This document shows, one piece after another, positions 1 through 10,382 of a DNA stretch of 64,000 nt. The translations under genes were made by a program, and so were the position numbers. This DNA comes from Sepiola atlantica. Its lineage: Eukaryota; Mollusca; Cephalopoda; Sepiida; Sepiolidae. Every line of letters starts with the position of its first letter. Positions within the stretch are counted from its first letter, which is position 1. The notes beneath the pieces are model-generated. The model made no database searches and had not been told where the DNA came from. It saw only the letters and a program-made list of their open reading frames with translations. The DNA lies in assembly GCA_963556195.1 (NCBI GenBank), contig OY744537.1:23924441-23988440 (forward strand). Direction: 5' to 3'.

Positions 1-159
1 AAAAACTACATAGAGCTAAATAAAATAAAGATATATAAACCCAGGTTCTGAGTTTTTCTTAAAATTCTCGATTTTTTAGTATCTACTTACCATCATAATT
101 GGTTCAAAGCACTAAATATATAAACTAATATACAATGTACCAACGTTTCTGTGTAGCGA

Positions 160-620
160 GAGAAGGAGGATATTTAATAGTGTATATAACAAATACTGAC
201 CCAACGAGTCGCAGGTGGTCTAGTCTTGTCACCATGCACATTTCATGATTATTATTAAGAAAAAAAATATATATTGATTTGAAAATGGATGACGTCATAA
301 AGGATGAATTGTAGTTGCCAAAAGCAGTGTGACAGAATAAAGAAATGAATAGTAGTTGCCAAACAGCAGCCACAACTTTGAATTTCCAAATATTTATGAA
401 ATTCCTTTGAATTTCCAAATATTCATAAAATTCCTTTGAATTTCCAAATATTCATGAAATTCCTTTGAATTTCCAAATATTTATGAAATTCCTTTGAATT
501 TCCAAATATTCATAAAATTCCTTTGAATTTCCAAATATTTATGAAATTCCTTTGAATTTCCAAATATTTATTAATACATATATAACACAAACTGACCCAA
601 CAGGTCATGGATGATCTAGT
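160..620. repeat. Dispersed repeat A, copy 1
   Basis: The segment shares blocks with 21690-22005 (CTGACCCAACGGGTC-like ending, TTTCCAAATATTTATGAAA core, a stretch about a failing TGACGTCATAAAGGATG) and with parts of 10130-10380 and 22190-22250. It has no coding capacity. It looks like an old non-autonomous repeat, but I do not recognise the class. An internal minisatellite is listed separately. Confidence 0.5.
377..570. repeat. 29-bp minisatellite, about 6.7 units
   Basis: The unit reads TTTGAATTTCCAAATATT followed by YATRAAATTCC. Copies differ mainly at two T/C and A/G positions, so the array is young. It lies inside dispersed repeat A; the related copy near 21900 has only two diverged units, so the expansion is local. 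Confidence 0.9.
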
Positions 621-986
621 ATAAAATTGGATAACAAAAGATTTTTTTTAATCTATTATTATTATTTACTTGATATAAAGAAACAATACATTTTTCAAAA
701 GTCTTGAAATTTTCTTGGATCACCCCTGCAATTTTCATCAGTGGTTAATAGTTTATAGAAAATTAAATTTGAGCTTTTCTTGTTTTTAATAAAATGAACA
801 GATACGTGTCAAATTGTTCATATATGTGTTTATTGAGATAGAAGTCTAACCCATGTAAATTTATCACATTCATTAGGTATTAAAATTTGTCATATGAAAT
901 ATTAACCAGCAATAGGAGTTAGACTTTGAAGAAGCCACTAGGCCGACATAATTGTCTAAATGTGTTAGAAAAAGTTGCCATATATG

Positions 987-989
<3 letters not shown>

Positions 990-1031
<42 letters not shown>
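990..1031. repeat. (TA)n microsatellite
   Basis: Uninterrupted AT dinucleotides directly precede a 180-bp dispersed repeat. TA tracts also adjoin the other copy of that repeat near 44741. Confidence 0.95.
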
Positions 1032-1032
<1 letters not shown>

Positions 1033-1036
<4 letters not shown>

Positions 1037-1213
1037 GGAAGTTTCTCAACCATTAAAACTAAAAAAAAAAAAACCCTTAAGTCCCAAGTCGTTCAGTGGA
1101 AAATCACTCATGTAAGTCAATTTAGTTTTTACAGTTATTATATTAGTTTGCTTCTAACATTATTTAAGGGATCATCAGTTGTTTACCATGAAAAACTGTT
1201 TCGGGAATTTAAA
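1033..1213 (+). repeat. 180-bp dispersed repeat B, copy 1
   Basis: This is nearly identical to 44549-44740, running from GGAAGTTTCTCAACCATTAA to AACTGTTTCGGGAATTT. Both copies are bracketed by TA microsatellites. There is no open frame of note and no recognised class. Such high identity suggests recent mobility or amplification together with the TA tracts. Confidence 0.85.
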
Positions 1214-1255
1214 AACAAGACAGTATTTAATTTCATGGCTTCCCAGCAGATATCG

Positions 1256-1286
<31 letters not shown>

Positions 1287-1352
1287 GATAAAGAATGGAA
1301 AAATGTTCCGACATAATGGAAAATGAAACAAGGAAAAATATTAATTAAATAT

Positions 1353-1391
1353 CCATCTACGTTTCACCTTTATTAGGTTTCATCAGGACGA
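1353..1391 (-). ncRNA. Hammerhead-ribozyme-like fold, left arm
   Basis: Read on the minus strand, CTGATGA (complement of 1380-1386) is followed by stem II ACCT/AGGT and then GAAAC (complement of 1361-1365). The next bases give the minimal palindrome ACGT as stem III and A as residue 17. Stem I pairs 1387-1391 with 1353-1357 over five positions, two of them G-U. One extra A sits between the core and stem II, which is not canonical. The family assignment is by pattern; activity is unknown. Confidence 0.6.
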
Positions 1392-1452
1392 GAGATTAAA
1401 GAAGTTTTTAGACTTTGGTACTTGTTGCTGTATTTTTTTCTTCTTCAATCTC

Positions 1453-1494
1453 CCGTCCTGATGAAACCTTCTAATAAAGGTGAAACGTAGATGG
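1453..1494 (+). ncRNA. Hammerhead-ribozyme-like fold, right arm
   Basis: CTGATGA lies at 1458-1464. Stem II is ACCTT (1466-1470) with AAGGT (1477-1481) around a 6-nt loop, then GAAAC at 1482-1486. Stem III would be the palindrome ACGT (1485-1488), with A1489 as the cleavage-site base. Stem I pairs 1453-1457 with 1490-1494 over five positions (one G-U). This matches the layout of type I hammerheads with very short stem III in Penelope-like elements and retrozymes, except for an extra A at 1465. Confidence 0.65.
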
Positions 1495-1520
1495 ATATTT
1501 AATTAATATGTTGGTTTTCC

Positions 1521-1521
<1 letters not shown>

Positions 1522-1559
<38 letters not shown>

Positions 1560-1572
1560 TATATATATATAA
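1522..1572. repeat. TA/CA microsatellite
   Basis: AT dinucleotides run into CA dinucleotides and back into AT. A second, shorter tract of the same composition lies at 1629-1656. Between 1660 and 1930 I see only AT-rich sequence without a gene. Confidence 0.9.
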
Positions 1573-1974
1573 AACGAACTGATATTATTTTGGACACTCA
1601 TACGTCGAAATCGACAGGAGAGTCCATCATATATATATATATATACACACACACACGGATAGGTCGATTTTGGAAATATGTGTTTGGATAAATCTTGATA
1701 GTCTTAACCTATATCAAAAGTCAACTGACATGAAATATTATCTTCTATCATTTAAGAAAATTAAATTTTAAATTGAAATTTTCCATTTCTTCTATACTAT
1801 TTGAAATCATAATAATCGGAACAAAGTATTATTTATGAATCTAAATTTTAAGAAAATTAGATTATTTTTCAACTAAAAAATAAAGTTGAAACATACAATT
1901 TATACTTTATTAAGGTTAGTAAAAATGTATCGAGGAGAGGGGGGGGGAGAGAAAGATTAATGAACTTTTCTTTT

Positions 1975-2250
1975 AAGCTAGATTAATTATTAAAATAATT
2001 TTTCTAAAAAAAAAAAAAGTTCTATTTTTTTAAGCTAGATTAATTATTAAAATAATTTTTCTAAAAAAAAAGAAAAAAGTTCTATTTTCTTAAGCTAGAT
2101 TAATTATTAAAATAATTTTTCTAAAAAAAAAAAAAAGTTCTATTTTTTAAGCTAGATTAATTATTAAAATAATTTTTCTAAAAAAAAACAAAAAAAGTTC
2201 TATTTTTTTAAGCTAGATTAATTATTAAAATAATTTTTCTAAAAAAAAAA
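1975..2250. repeat. Minisatellite of five 57-61 bp units
   Basis: Each unit starts AAGCTAGATTAATTATTAAA and ends in an A-run plus AGTTCTATTTT. Unit starts are at 1975, 2032, 2092, 2149 and 2210; length varies only in the A-run. The core TTAATTATTAAAATAATT is itself nearly palindromic. Confidence 0.9.
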
Positions 2251-2534
2251 CAAAACAGAAAAAAAACTTTTTTTTTGTTAATGCATTTTATTACATTACC
2301 TCAAATAATAATAAAAATTAAGATTAGGTGTAGAGATAAATGAAAAAAGGCGGATAGACCAATGGTTAGCTTTTGTTTCATCTTTATTACCAAAAAGACT
2401 TCCTCAGAAATTGAGGGAGGGAGATCACATGCAAAAGAAGCATAGGAAGAGAGAAGAAAAAAAAAAGTCAGAGAAAAGAGAAAATGTCTGCAGTAGGACG
2501 GAAGTGTGGAAGGCAGGCTTAAAGAACATTAAAT

Positions 2535-2830
2535 TTTACTATTTATTTGGATTTTTCGGACTACTATTCTCATCTTGGTTGTTATTTTCACAATGCTTCA
2601 GCTGATGTAACCTACAATTTTCTTCAGGTGAATATTTTTTAATTCTGGAATTTCGAAATAAACCCTTTATTTAATGCACGAGGGTAGATTGTTCTCGTTC
2701 AGTCAGCCATGGACAGACAGAAGAGTTATTAAGTTATTCTTAGTCATTATTGCCTGTAGTAAGGATCAAACCTTCAATCTGATTGTTAATCAATGCCTTT
2801 AACCGTTGCACGACATGTCCATGTGGACAA
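2535..2830 (-). repeat. tRNA-headed SINE with hammerhead-like 3' part (family HH), minus copy
   Basis: On the minus strand this reads from a tRNA-like stretch (B-box-like GGTTTGATCCT, complement of about 2763-2775) through a CCATGGCTGACTGAACGAGA block and a GGGTTTATTTCGAAATTC block. It then reaches a degraded CTGAAGA...GAAGC motif and the end block GAGAATAGTAGTCCGAAAAATCC. The same order occurs in the better copy at 39687-40030. It is decayed. Confidence 0.6.
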
Positions 2831-2916
2831 TTCTAGTATGAATCTTGAAAGCTTTAAACCTAATCTTGTCTAGATGTGTAGTATTAGTAATTATTACTAG
2901 AATTGTCCACATGGAC
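2817..2916. repeat. Inverted repeat with 22-bp perfect arms
   Basis: GTCCATGTGGACAATTCTAG plus TA at 2817-2838 is exactly complementary to 2895-2916, around a 56-nt spacer. It sits at the head of the minus-strand SINE copy. Mechanism unknown. Confidence 0.8.
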
Positions 2917-2989
2917 CCGTGGAGCAACGAAACAATCTACCTTTGTGGATTAAAAAAAAAAGAGCTCAGTTTGAAACTCGATACCGGTT

Positions 2990-3135
2990 CCAGAGTTCAA
3001 CATAAAGATTCCCAAGTTCGAAAAGATGAACCCGAAGAAAGTCAAAGGTTACATCAGTCAAAACGTTATGAAAACAACAACCAAGATAAGACTAGCAGTC
3101 AGAATAATCGAAACTATCAATTCTCATCTAAAAAT
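2990..3135 (+). repeat. Family HH SINE, 3' fragment
   Basis: This contains the AGTTCGAAAAGATG block, a degraded CCGAAGAAAGTC...GTCAAAACG ribozyme-like motif and the terminal AGAATAATCGAAACTATCA block. It faces the copy at 2535-2830. The 108-residue open frame at 2845-3171 spans this repeat and is not a gene. Confidence 0.6.
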
Positions 3136-3437
3136 ATTCCGGAACATACTATTCATTTGTTGAAAAGATAAGCAAAAATGAGAAGAATGACATTAGCGCA
3201 AAAAAAAAAAAACGCAGTGTATTGAACATTTCTGTACCTTAGAACTATCCTTGGAGTAACTTTGCGAGATAGACAAAGAAATGCAAATATCAGATAGAGG
3301 CTTAATATTAACAGATTCACCAGCATTATTCAAAAAAACAAGATTAACATAGTTTGGACATGTTTCCCGGCTACCAGACTCCAGCTGTGTAAAGAAATCA
3401 TATCAAAAAGATTTCATTCAAGAAAGATCAAGACGTT

Positions 3438-3500
3438 TTTGTTTTATGGCATATCAACCTCCTATGAGTTATTTAATACTGAAAGATTAGGTTTTAATGT
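3438..3500 (+). repeat. SINE P fragment
   Basis: The segment contains TTTTATGGCATATCAACCTC and GAGTTATTTAATACTGAA, diagnostic blocks of a dispersed family seen at 4305, 23920, 29270, 37070 and 37195. It breaks into the minisatellite that follows. Confidence 0.65.
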
Positions 3501-4300
3501 TTATGTATTTTAATATCATTTTCTTTTAATGTTTATGTATTTTAATATCATTTTTTTTTAATGTTTATGTATTTTAATATCATTTTTTTTTAATGTTTAT
3601 GTATTTTAATATCATTTTTTTTTTAATGTTTATGTATTTTAATATCATTTTTTTTTTAATGTTTATGTATTTTAATATCATTTTTTTTTTAATGTTTATG
3701 TATTTTAATATCATTTTTTTTTAATGTTTATGTATTTTAATATCATTTTTTTTTTAATGTTTATGTATTTTAATATCATTTTTTTTTTAATGTTTATGTA
3801 TTTTAATATCATTTTTTTTTAATGTTTATGTATTTTAATATCATTTTTTTTTAATGTTTATGTATTTTAATATCATTTTTTTTTAATGTTTATGTATTTT
3901 AATATCATTTTTTTTAATGTTTATGTATTTTAATATCATTTTTTAATGTTTATGTATTTTAATATCATTTTTTAATGTTTATGTATTTTAATATCATTTT
4001 TTTAATGTTTATGTATTTTAATATCATTTTTTAATGTTTATGTATTTTAATATCATTTTTTTAATGTTTATGTATTTTGATATCATTTTTTTAAAATGTT
4101 TATGTATTTTAATATCATTTTTTTAATGTTTATGTATTTTAATATCATTTTTTAAAATTTTTATGTATTTTAATATCATTTTTTCAAATTTTTATGTATT
4201 TTAATATCATTTTTTTAATGTTTATGTATTTTAATATCATTTTTTAAAATGATTATATTTTAATATTTTTTTTAATGTTTATGTATTTTAATATCATTTT
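3490..4300 (+). repeat. 30-33 bp minisatellite, about 26 units, nested in SINE P
   Basis: The unit is AATGTTTATGTATTTTAATA followed by TCA and a T-run. T-run length drifts: long (8-10 T) in the first two-thirds, short (5-7 T) later, with a few point-mutated units after 4140. The array starts inside a SINE P copy, and another SINE P copy starts at its end, suggesting that the unit was born from SINE sequence. Confidence 0.95.
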
Positions 4301-4304
4301 TGGT

Positions 4305-4600
4305 GTTTGGTTTGGTTGTTTTGTTTTACGGCATATCAACCCTTTTGGGGTTATTTAATGTCGAATCTAGTCATTTTCGTATAAGTTTTAATGCTTCAAG
4401 TTGGTTATATGTTTAAGTATTTATTCATGGTGTTAGGTTTGGTTGTTTTGTAGGGGAAAATTGTTGTTTTTGTTTTTTTCTTTGCAGAACATGATTGAGT
4501 TTTGCAAAACGAACGGAAAAAATAACATCAATATTTGGTGCATTTTTGACCAGGAAGCCAGTATCTTCAGACAGCCTGATCTGGTAGCACCAAAAAGATC
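4305..4600 (+). repeat. SINE P copy
   Basis: It starts at the GGTTTGGTTGTTTTG / TTTTACGGCATATCAACCC head and continues through GGGGTTATTTAATG and TATTTATTCATGGTGTTAGG to GACAGCCTGATCTGGTAGCA. The same order is seen at 29270-29610. An internal TTTGCAGAACATGATTGAGT / TTTTGCAAA stretch is a weak inverted repeat. It is a dispersed non-coding repeat resembling cephalopod SINEs. Confidence 0.7.
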
Positions 4601-4699
4601 AAGAGAACGACCATCAAAGAGATGGGCAGATCAGATAAGAGTTAGTTTAGACTGGTATGTCGCTCCTAACAGCTGTAAGAATGGCCTAAGACTGTAATT

Positions 4700-5630
4700 T
4701 TGTTTTCAAGCATGTGGCGAAGCTCTCTGAAGTATGCATATAAGCCAAGTCAAAGTAAGTTGAAGTATTGAGGTAAACGATTAGCAAAAAAAGAAAAAAA
4801 AGAGAGAAAACAGTTAAACCTATGGAGGCACGGAAGGGAAAGAAATTGGATTTTCGAAAATAGATGTGTAGGTGTGATGTAGTAGAAACCCATTCATAGT
4901 CTCTACCACATCGCATCTATTTTTTTTTTTTATTTATTTATTTATTTTTTTTTTTAAAGATAAAACCATACTTTAAGAAACCTAACATAAATTTCGACAC
5001 TGGCTAAGAATTCCTCACGATTTTCATGACCTATAAATTAGTCAATCGGAGTCTCATTTCTTAAAAATTTGGGCGTGCAACAAACACGGGTGTCTGCATC
5101 ATCAAGCAAGACACTTGAAATTCTACTTTTAGATTTACTACTTAATCAACAGTCAGCCATTTTTATATAAAAACTGACATTTCTACTTTCTCCTGCAGAA
5201 CTTACGATGTCAATTCATAGCAAAAAGATTCGCTATATTTTTCCAACTGTTACATATTTTCAGAATAAAATACCTTTAGAATAAAAGTTCTTGATCTGTG
5301 TGGGTGGTAAGATAGACATATTTCCTGAACATTGTTTAAATAACATTTATTTTTGTTATATAAAAACACTAGAAAGTACTGATGACCTTCAGGTGCACTT
5401 AAAGAACAAAAAGGTCAAGAACCATTGCTTTGAAAATAGATGCGACACGGTTGATCAAATGATAGAATTTATTTCTCTATTTCATAAAAGTTGTTAAATT
5501 GTGTGTGCGCGTATGCACATGCACCAAAAATTCTTTCTAAAATGAGATTTATGATTTCTTAGCTGTATATGTTTCTCCCTTCCTTATTTCTTAAGGTCAA
5601 CTTTTTTATAGTGACTGGAAATATTCTAGA
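4700..5630. other. No gene recognised
   Basis: AT-rich sequence with a TTTA-rich tract near 4930-4955. Short open frames here (for example 5291-5497) have no recognisable domain and no exon context. I see nothing that I can support as a gene. Confidence 0.6.
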
Positions 5631-5739
5631 CTAACCCTAACCCCCAGCGCTGCCCAGGAACAAATGAGAACTCCTCTGTATTTCTGTTCTCAGCGCTCAA
5701 CTCCATATTACCATTTTTATAAATTTTCATTTTCATAAA

Positions 5740-5895
5740 GTTTAAAAGTTGTCTATGGAATACAGACGCCAACGATTATTATTGACAAAAAGCCCTAATA
5801 CAAAATCAATATCACCATTGGATTCCTAATATAATTTTACTTGAAAAAAAGTTGTGGTGTTTGATCTTGTTATAGAGCTTTGTTTACAATTGCAT
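5740..5895. repeat. Dispersed repeat E, copy 1
   Basis: This shares ATCACCATTGGATTCCTAAT and AAAAAGTTGTGGTGTTTGAT blocks with 25740-25830 and 25885-25980. The 25.8-kb locus thus holds two tandem pieces and this locus one. Class unknown. Confidence 0.55.
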
Positions 5896-6039
5896 CCCTG
5901 AACTGAGAGAGACATCACATTTATATTTAGAGATGGGCGGTTTTACTGATAAACAAAAATGATTTTTTTTTTTGCTACATTAAAGAAAAAATATATCATG
6001 CAGTATTCAGTGTTTTCTTAATTTTTTTTTTTTTTGTAA

Positions 6040-6425
6040 TAATGCAGCGATAAAAAAGCTGAGAGTGGCACAATGCGAAATGGAATGCATTATACTCAGC
6101 ATCAGTTTACGTGATAGAAAAAGAAACACCTGGATCAGACAGCAAACTGGAATAAATGAGATCACTACTATACGAATGGCAAAACACATATAGGCAGGTC
6201 ACTTTCGAGATGTGCAGACAACAGGTGGACATATAAAGCGACAGAATGGACCCAGAGGCAAAAGGAGGGCCAAAAACCCAGTGGAGAGACGACCTTGATA
6301 GTCAACTAGGTCCTACTTGGCCACGCCTAGTCAGAGATAAAACAAGGTGGAAAGAAACCAGGGAGGGATACCTCCACCAGGAGTGAAATAAAAAGACCCC
6401 GATGACGATAATGATGATGAATCGT
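6040..6425 (+). pseudogene. Non-LTR retrotransposon 3' end (RT C-terminus relic)
   Basis: Conceptual translation from about 6045 gives KKLRVAQCEMECIILSISLR and then RNTWIRQQTG, which match the C-terminal tail of invertebrate LINE reverse transcriptases. After at least one frameshift and several stops come remnants of the AGHxARCxDNRWT and RGRPxxRWRDDL motifs of the same tail. The copy ends in GATGACGATAATGATGATGA, the simple tail of this LINE type. Only the 3' end is present, as expected for 5'-truncated insertions. The exact clade is not certain. Confidence 0.75.
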
Positions 6426-6505
6426 GCAGTGTGCTGCTATTACTATTAAGCCACTATACTCAATCAGCCCGCGGTTTTGTCTAGTGGAAGAAAGACGGGA
6501 TGCTC

Positions 6506-6676
6506 TATCCGAATATTTCTATTCTCGCAAGGGAATTCTTGAGTATTCCAGCTACGTCTGTAGCAAGTGAAAGGATATTCAGCAAGGGTGGACCTATCAT
6601 CAGTGACCGGAGACGTAGGCAGAAACCTATTCATGGTGAAAAACTAATTTTTCTCAATCATAACTTAAGAAAATGA
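6506..6676 (+). pseudogene. hAT transposase C-terminal dimerisation domain fragment
   Basis: This 56-codon open segment ending in TGA reads IPATSVASERIFSKGG, then a basic stretch RRRRQKP and LIFLNHNLRK before the stop. The S-I-P-A-T-S-x-x-S-E-R-x-F-S signature is that of the hAT C-terminal domain (Dimer_Tnp_hAT), used for transposase dimerisation. The reading frame is clean here, but the upstream catalytic part is missing: the sequence before 6480 belongs to a LINE tail. It is a fragment, possibly one exon of an old hAT transposase or of a domesticated ZBED-like gene. Confidence 0.85.
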
Positions 6677-6679
6677 GGA

Positions 6680-7280
6680 AAAAAAATTTCTTACAAAATT
6701 AATTTTTTTTATCTGTCAAATACTTTTGACAATATTTTTTTTTTGTTTTCATTTTCATTTTCATTATTGTTTCATTGTTTTTGTTTAATTTTACTTGTAG
6801 AATTATTTTGTTTTTCAAAGAAATTGTTCGTTTTTTTGTTTTTTTTTTAAATTTCCTGCACTTCTGAGTTGTATTTTAGCTTCCGATGGATTAAAGAATT
6901 AGACAGAATGGATATTCAACATTTTATTCTTCTGAAACTTTTCATAAATCTCTGGTCACTGTTTTAAGAACTGTTGAAGAAGAATCATAGAAGTGTGATT
7001 TCAACAGTGAACTCCTTATGATATATATGATTCATAGTATCATAGAGAAACGTTGAGTCACAAAGTTGACCATCTCATTAGTGAAATAAAATGCCTGTTC
7101 ATCTTTTTTTTAAAAAATAATATTGTAAGGTCTGCTTTTGCACAAGACCTACATAAAAAGAAATATGTCACAAACTCGTCCTAAGAAGTAGTCGGAGAGA
7201 GCAGTGTATTCAAAAAGTAACATGAACGAAAGAAAGAAGCTTTTAAAGAAAGATATTACACACTTTATTTTAGCTATTCT
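6680..7280. other. No gene recognised
   Basis: T-rich and A-rich runs dominate. I see no coding sequence, and only diffuse similarity to other AT-rich parts of the window. Confidence 0.6.
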
Positions 7281-7284
7281 ATTA

Positions 7285-7890
7285 TCTCTTTCAGAATCCC
7301 GGGCAATGCTGGGTAGCTCTGCTAGTTTATTCTAAAGATTATTTAAGTGACATTTTCAAAGAAAAAAAAAATTGATTTATATAAATTTTATTAATTTAAT
7401 AATTTTTTTTTTAATCAATATATTCATAAAAATAGTCATGCAAACTTAATTTTATTTGCAGAACTTTCTTTAGTAAAAAAAAAAATTTTTTTTTAAATTG
7501 CATCGATTTTTTTTTTTCGTTTATATTATCAGCCATGGTACTTTCCAATATCATGATTCTTTTTATAACAATAGCTCTATTTACCCGGCGTTACCCAGAT
7601 GGAGACATATTGTCGGTTGGAGGGCTTAAAGAAAAATAATTAAAAATATATTAAAAGTCACATTTTATTTCAGAATTAAGAAACCAAAATGTATTCTGGT
7701 GGATTTGATTTTGTAATTAAATTTTTTTTAAAAATATGATCTTTAAAAATCAATTTCATTTTACATAATTATTTTTTTGATTTCAGTAAATATTAAAATA
7801 ATAGTAAATAAGTTTAAAAAAATAATAATTCAATGTCTAAGTCACAAACGAGTGACGGCTCATAAATTTATTAATATAGAGATTATGGAT
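7285..7890 (+). repeat. Dispersed repeat D, two copies
   Basis: Each copy has a CCCGGGCAATGCTGGGTA-like or TACCCGGCGTTACCCAGATG head. The second continues through ATTCTGGTGGATTTGATTTT to an end reading AAATTTATTAATATAGA. Related copies are at 30690, 31265, 40080 and 49150. The constant 3' end suggests a SINE or 5'-truncated LINE family; no coding sequence is visible. Confidence 0.55.
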
Positions 7891-8249
7891 AAAAAAAATT
7901 AAAAGAATTTACATTAAAAGTAATTTATTTGGGGAAGATTTTAAGTGGTTAGAATGTAAATTAAAAAATTTTTTTTAATAGTGTGCAGCAGATGTGGTTT
8001 TAGAAAGTGAAGAAGGTCACGACAGCTGTCACAGTGACATACTTGATTTGCCCTCAAAACCAAATGGTTAATATTATTAAGAACATGTAGCTTGTTGGTC
8101 GGTTGACAAGCAACTGGCAAAACTTATATCTGTGAGGTTATCAACTAGAATAGGCCAAAGTATAACATACGATGAACAATCACTTGCACTTGTATCAAGT
8201 CGCTTATTAAGTGTCTATACGTGTCCATCATCATTTCAAAGAATTAAAT

Positions 8250-8620
8250 CATGTAGGGCATCCTCTCAGTCTTGCGAGACAATGGATACCCCTTGTATGT
8301 GCGAAGAGTTCATAATGAAGCAAAGGATATGCAATCCAAAACTGCACCTTTTCTGATCCAGCATCACAGGACAACTGGAAACAATGCCAGGATAAGCAAA
8401 GCAAGACTGGTGTTATTTTTTAGTTTTTCCTTCTCCTAAACCAGTTGCACAACCATGGCTTGAGAGTTTAGTCTACCCTACTATTTAATCTTTGAAGGGA
8501 GGATCTATACATACATACCTTTCCTAAGAGTATTAGTGAAGGTGATGCAGTAGGCCCAATAGAACTCAAACCCAGCATGCCGAGACCAGTCTGCATCTTG
8601 AACCACTACCCCACACCACT
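8250..8620. repeat. SINE Q copy
   Basis: Blocks GAGACAATGGATACCCCTTG, AACAATGCCAGGATAAGCAA and ACCAGTTGCACAACCATGGC recur at 32345-32600 and around 29225-29800. At the far end the reverse complement of about 8565-8615 looks tRNA-like (TAGTGGTTCAAGATG as A-box-like, GGGTTTGAGTTC as B-box-like). This is a dispersed SINE-like family. Confidence 0.65.
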
Positions 8621-8792
8621 CCCACATCATATAAAGTATTAGGTAAATAAAAACTGGTAGAATTCAACTGATTTAGACTGGTTCAAATTCACCAAACCAG
8701 ATCATGAATTAATTCTTAATAAGAGATTTCCCTTAAACAACCAAATAATTTATAGACAACAAATTTCAATTAGTAAATTTCTGATCAATTTG

Positions 8793-8794
<2 letters not shown>

Positions 8795-8871
<77 letters not shown>
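8795..8871. repeat. TA microsatellite with TACA interruptions
   Basis: Alternating AT with occasional ATAC steps separates a SINE from a LINE relic. Confidence 0.95.
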
Positions 8872-8879
8872 CTTCTATT

Positions 8880-9135
8880 TATTTAATGTCACTTTTCCCT
8901 TGTTCAGGCAGTCAGACATTTTCTAATATTAGGCAAGCTCACTCTCCACTTCTCACAGTTCAACAGTCTCCAAATTTCACTCTTTGCGGTTTTGTCCAAT
9001 CACTTACTTCCAAGTTTTCCTTGGCCAGTCAACCTTCCTGTGATTTAAAACATTCATACTTCTGCAACTATTTATCCAGGATGATGAACGTTCCACATGA
9101 CCATAACAGCATAATCGATTCATCCTTAGGATAAC
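8880..9135 (-). pseudogene. LINE reverse transcriptase C-terminal relic
   Basis: The minus-strand translation gives CYGHVERSSSWINSCRSMNV followed by HRKVDWPRKTWK and then stops. This resembles the (W/F)GHVxR...GxxxxGRPRKTW segment near the C-terminus of many invertebrate non-LTR retrotransposon polyproteins. Only the tail remains. The plus-strand 82-residue open frame covering it is an antisense shadow. Confidence 0.65.
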
Positions 9136-9229
9136 TTCCATGATGGGCAAGTGTAGTGCTTTCAGCAAATCCTCTGACATGATATGTTAGGTTTGGTCAG
9201 ATTTCATATATATATTATCTTTTTGCTTT

Positions 9230-9465
9230 TGCGGTGGGGGGGGGGGGGATCCTACCAGATATTAGACATTTATCCGCTATTTCAGAGCCTCCAACAGAGA
9301 GATCTTTTTAAGATTCTAACCGTCCTGTTAAGCGCAATTGTTTGCATCACTGGTACTTGGTTCACTGCGTATATTCGCCAAGTAGTTTTTGAAATTCTTT
9401 TTCATAAGTTCGGTTGCTCCTATAATTACTGGAATCATGGAGATCTAAGATTTCAGTTTTCATGA
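9230..9465 (-). pseudogene. LINE-type RT C-terminal relic, second fragment
   Basis: On the minus strand I read MIPVIIGATELMKKNFKNYL and, one frame away, QTIALNRTVRILKRSL. These resemble the PVVIGALG...KK...Y and LQKIALLGTAHILRK-type motifs found at the C-terminal end of a class of invertebrate reverse transcriptases. A G-run lies at its end (9234-9248). It is broken by frameshifts. It may or may not belong to the same insertion as 8880-9135. Confidence 0.5.
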
Positions 9466-9469
9466 ATGT

Positions 9470-9960
9470 AAAATAGCCAAAAACTAGTGGCCTACACCTT
9501 CTGAATTTTGCAAAATTTTCAAAATGTTTGATTGTTTAGTGTTATTTATGTATATATGAAAACAAAAAAAATACTACTCGCATGAATCTGAAATTTTCAC
9601 CCATTACGTCCCACCCCTAATTATATATATTCAAAATTTATGTTTGTTTTTCATAATAAGTGTAAATAGATGGTTTTGTATTTCTCACAAAAATATTAAA
9701 AATCAGGTATATATTTTTTTGTTAATATTTTTGGCTGTGCCTAAAGCTGTGCAACACAACTTCAAAACTGATACCAGGTAGAAAATATGGACATTGCTAC
9801 TTTAATTCTAGACAGAAGATCGGGGAATAACACTTGACAGGAAACTGGTGGATAATTACAATTTAAATAATGAAAACATTTTTAATTTTTCAACTGACCT
9901 TCTTTGATTTGTCTGAAACGTTTTCTGGACAGTAATAATATGCTGCAAGTGAAAACACTA
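9470..9960. other. No gene recognised
   Basis: AT-rich sequence without recognisable motifs. Confidence 0.5.
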
Positions 9961-10382
9961 TATTCTAACTTTCATTTTAATATATATTAAACCCATTAGA
10001 CTACAACCCCCATCTAAATATATATTAGAAATCCTTATGCAAAAATCACATTCAGATATATACCTCAAAAGATCTTTAAACCAAATGTAATTCAAATACA
10101 TATGAGGAGATATATATATATATATATATACTATTAAAACTGGATTTTTCTGGTTTTCTTGTATGTTTGTTCCCGTGCACACGAGATAATATCACAAAGA
10201 AATATCATCACAAAATGAATAAATAAACCAGATAGGAGACATCGAAAAGATTCTTTGACACCATAAAGGAATCTTTTATGACGTCACAAAAGAAGATATT
10301 ACAAAACAATGATGTCATCCATCAAACCAGACAAAGGAGTGGGGTGAGATCCTTTATGATGTTTTATCTAGTACTCGTTACC

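Larger units (their letters stand above)
1338..1509. repeat. Hairpin element made of two facing hammerhead-like motifs
   Basis: The arms begin with ATATTAATTAAATATCC at 1338 and end with the complementary sequence at 1509. Each arm carries one copy of a CTGATGA / stem / GAAAC motif, described in the two ncRNA entries. The spacer (about 1392-1450) is T-rich. The element lies between TA microsatellites. Confidence 0.8.
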
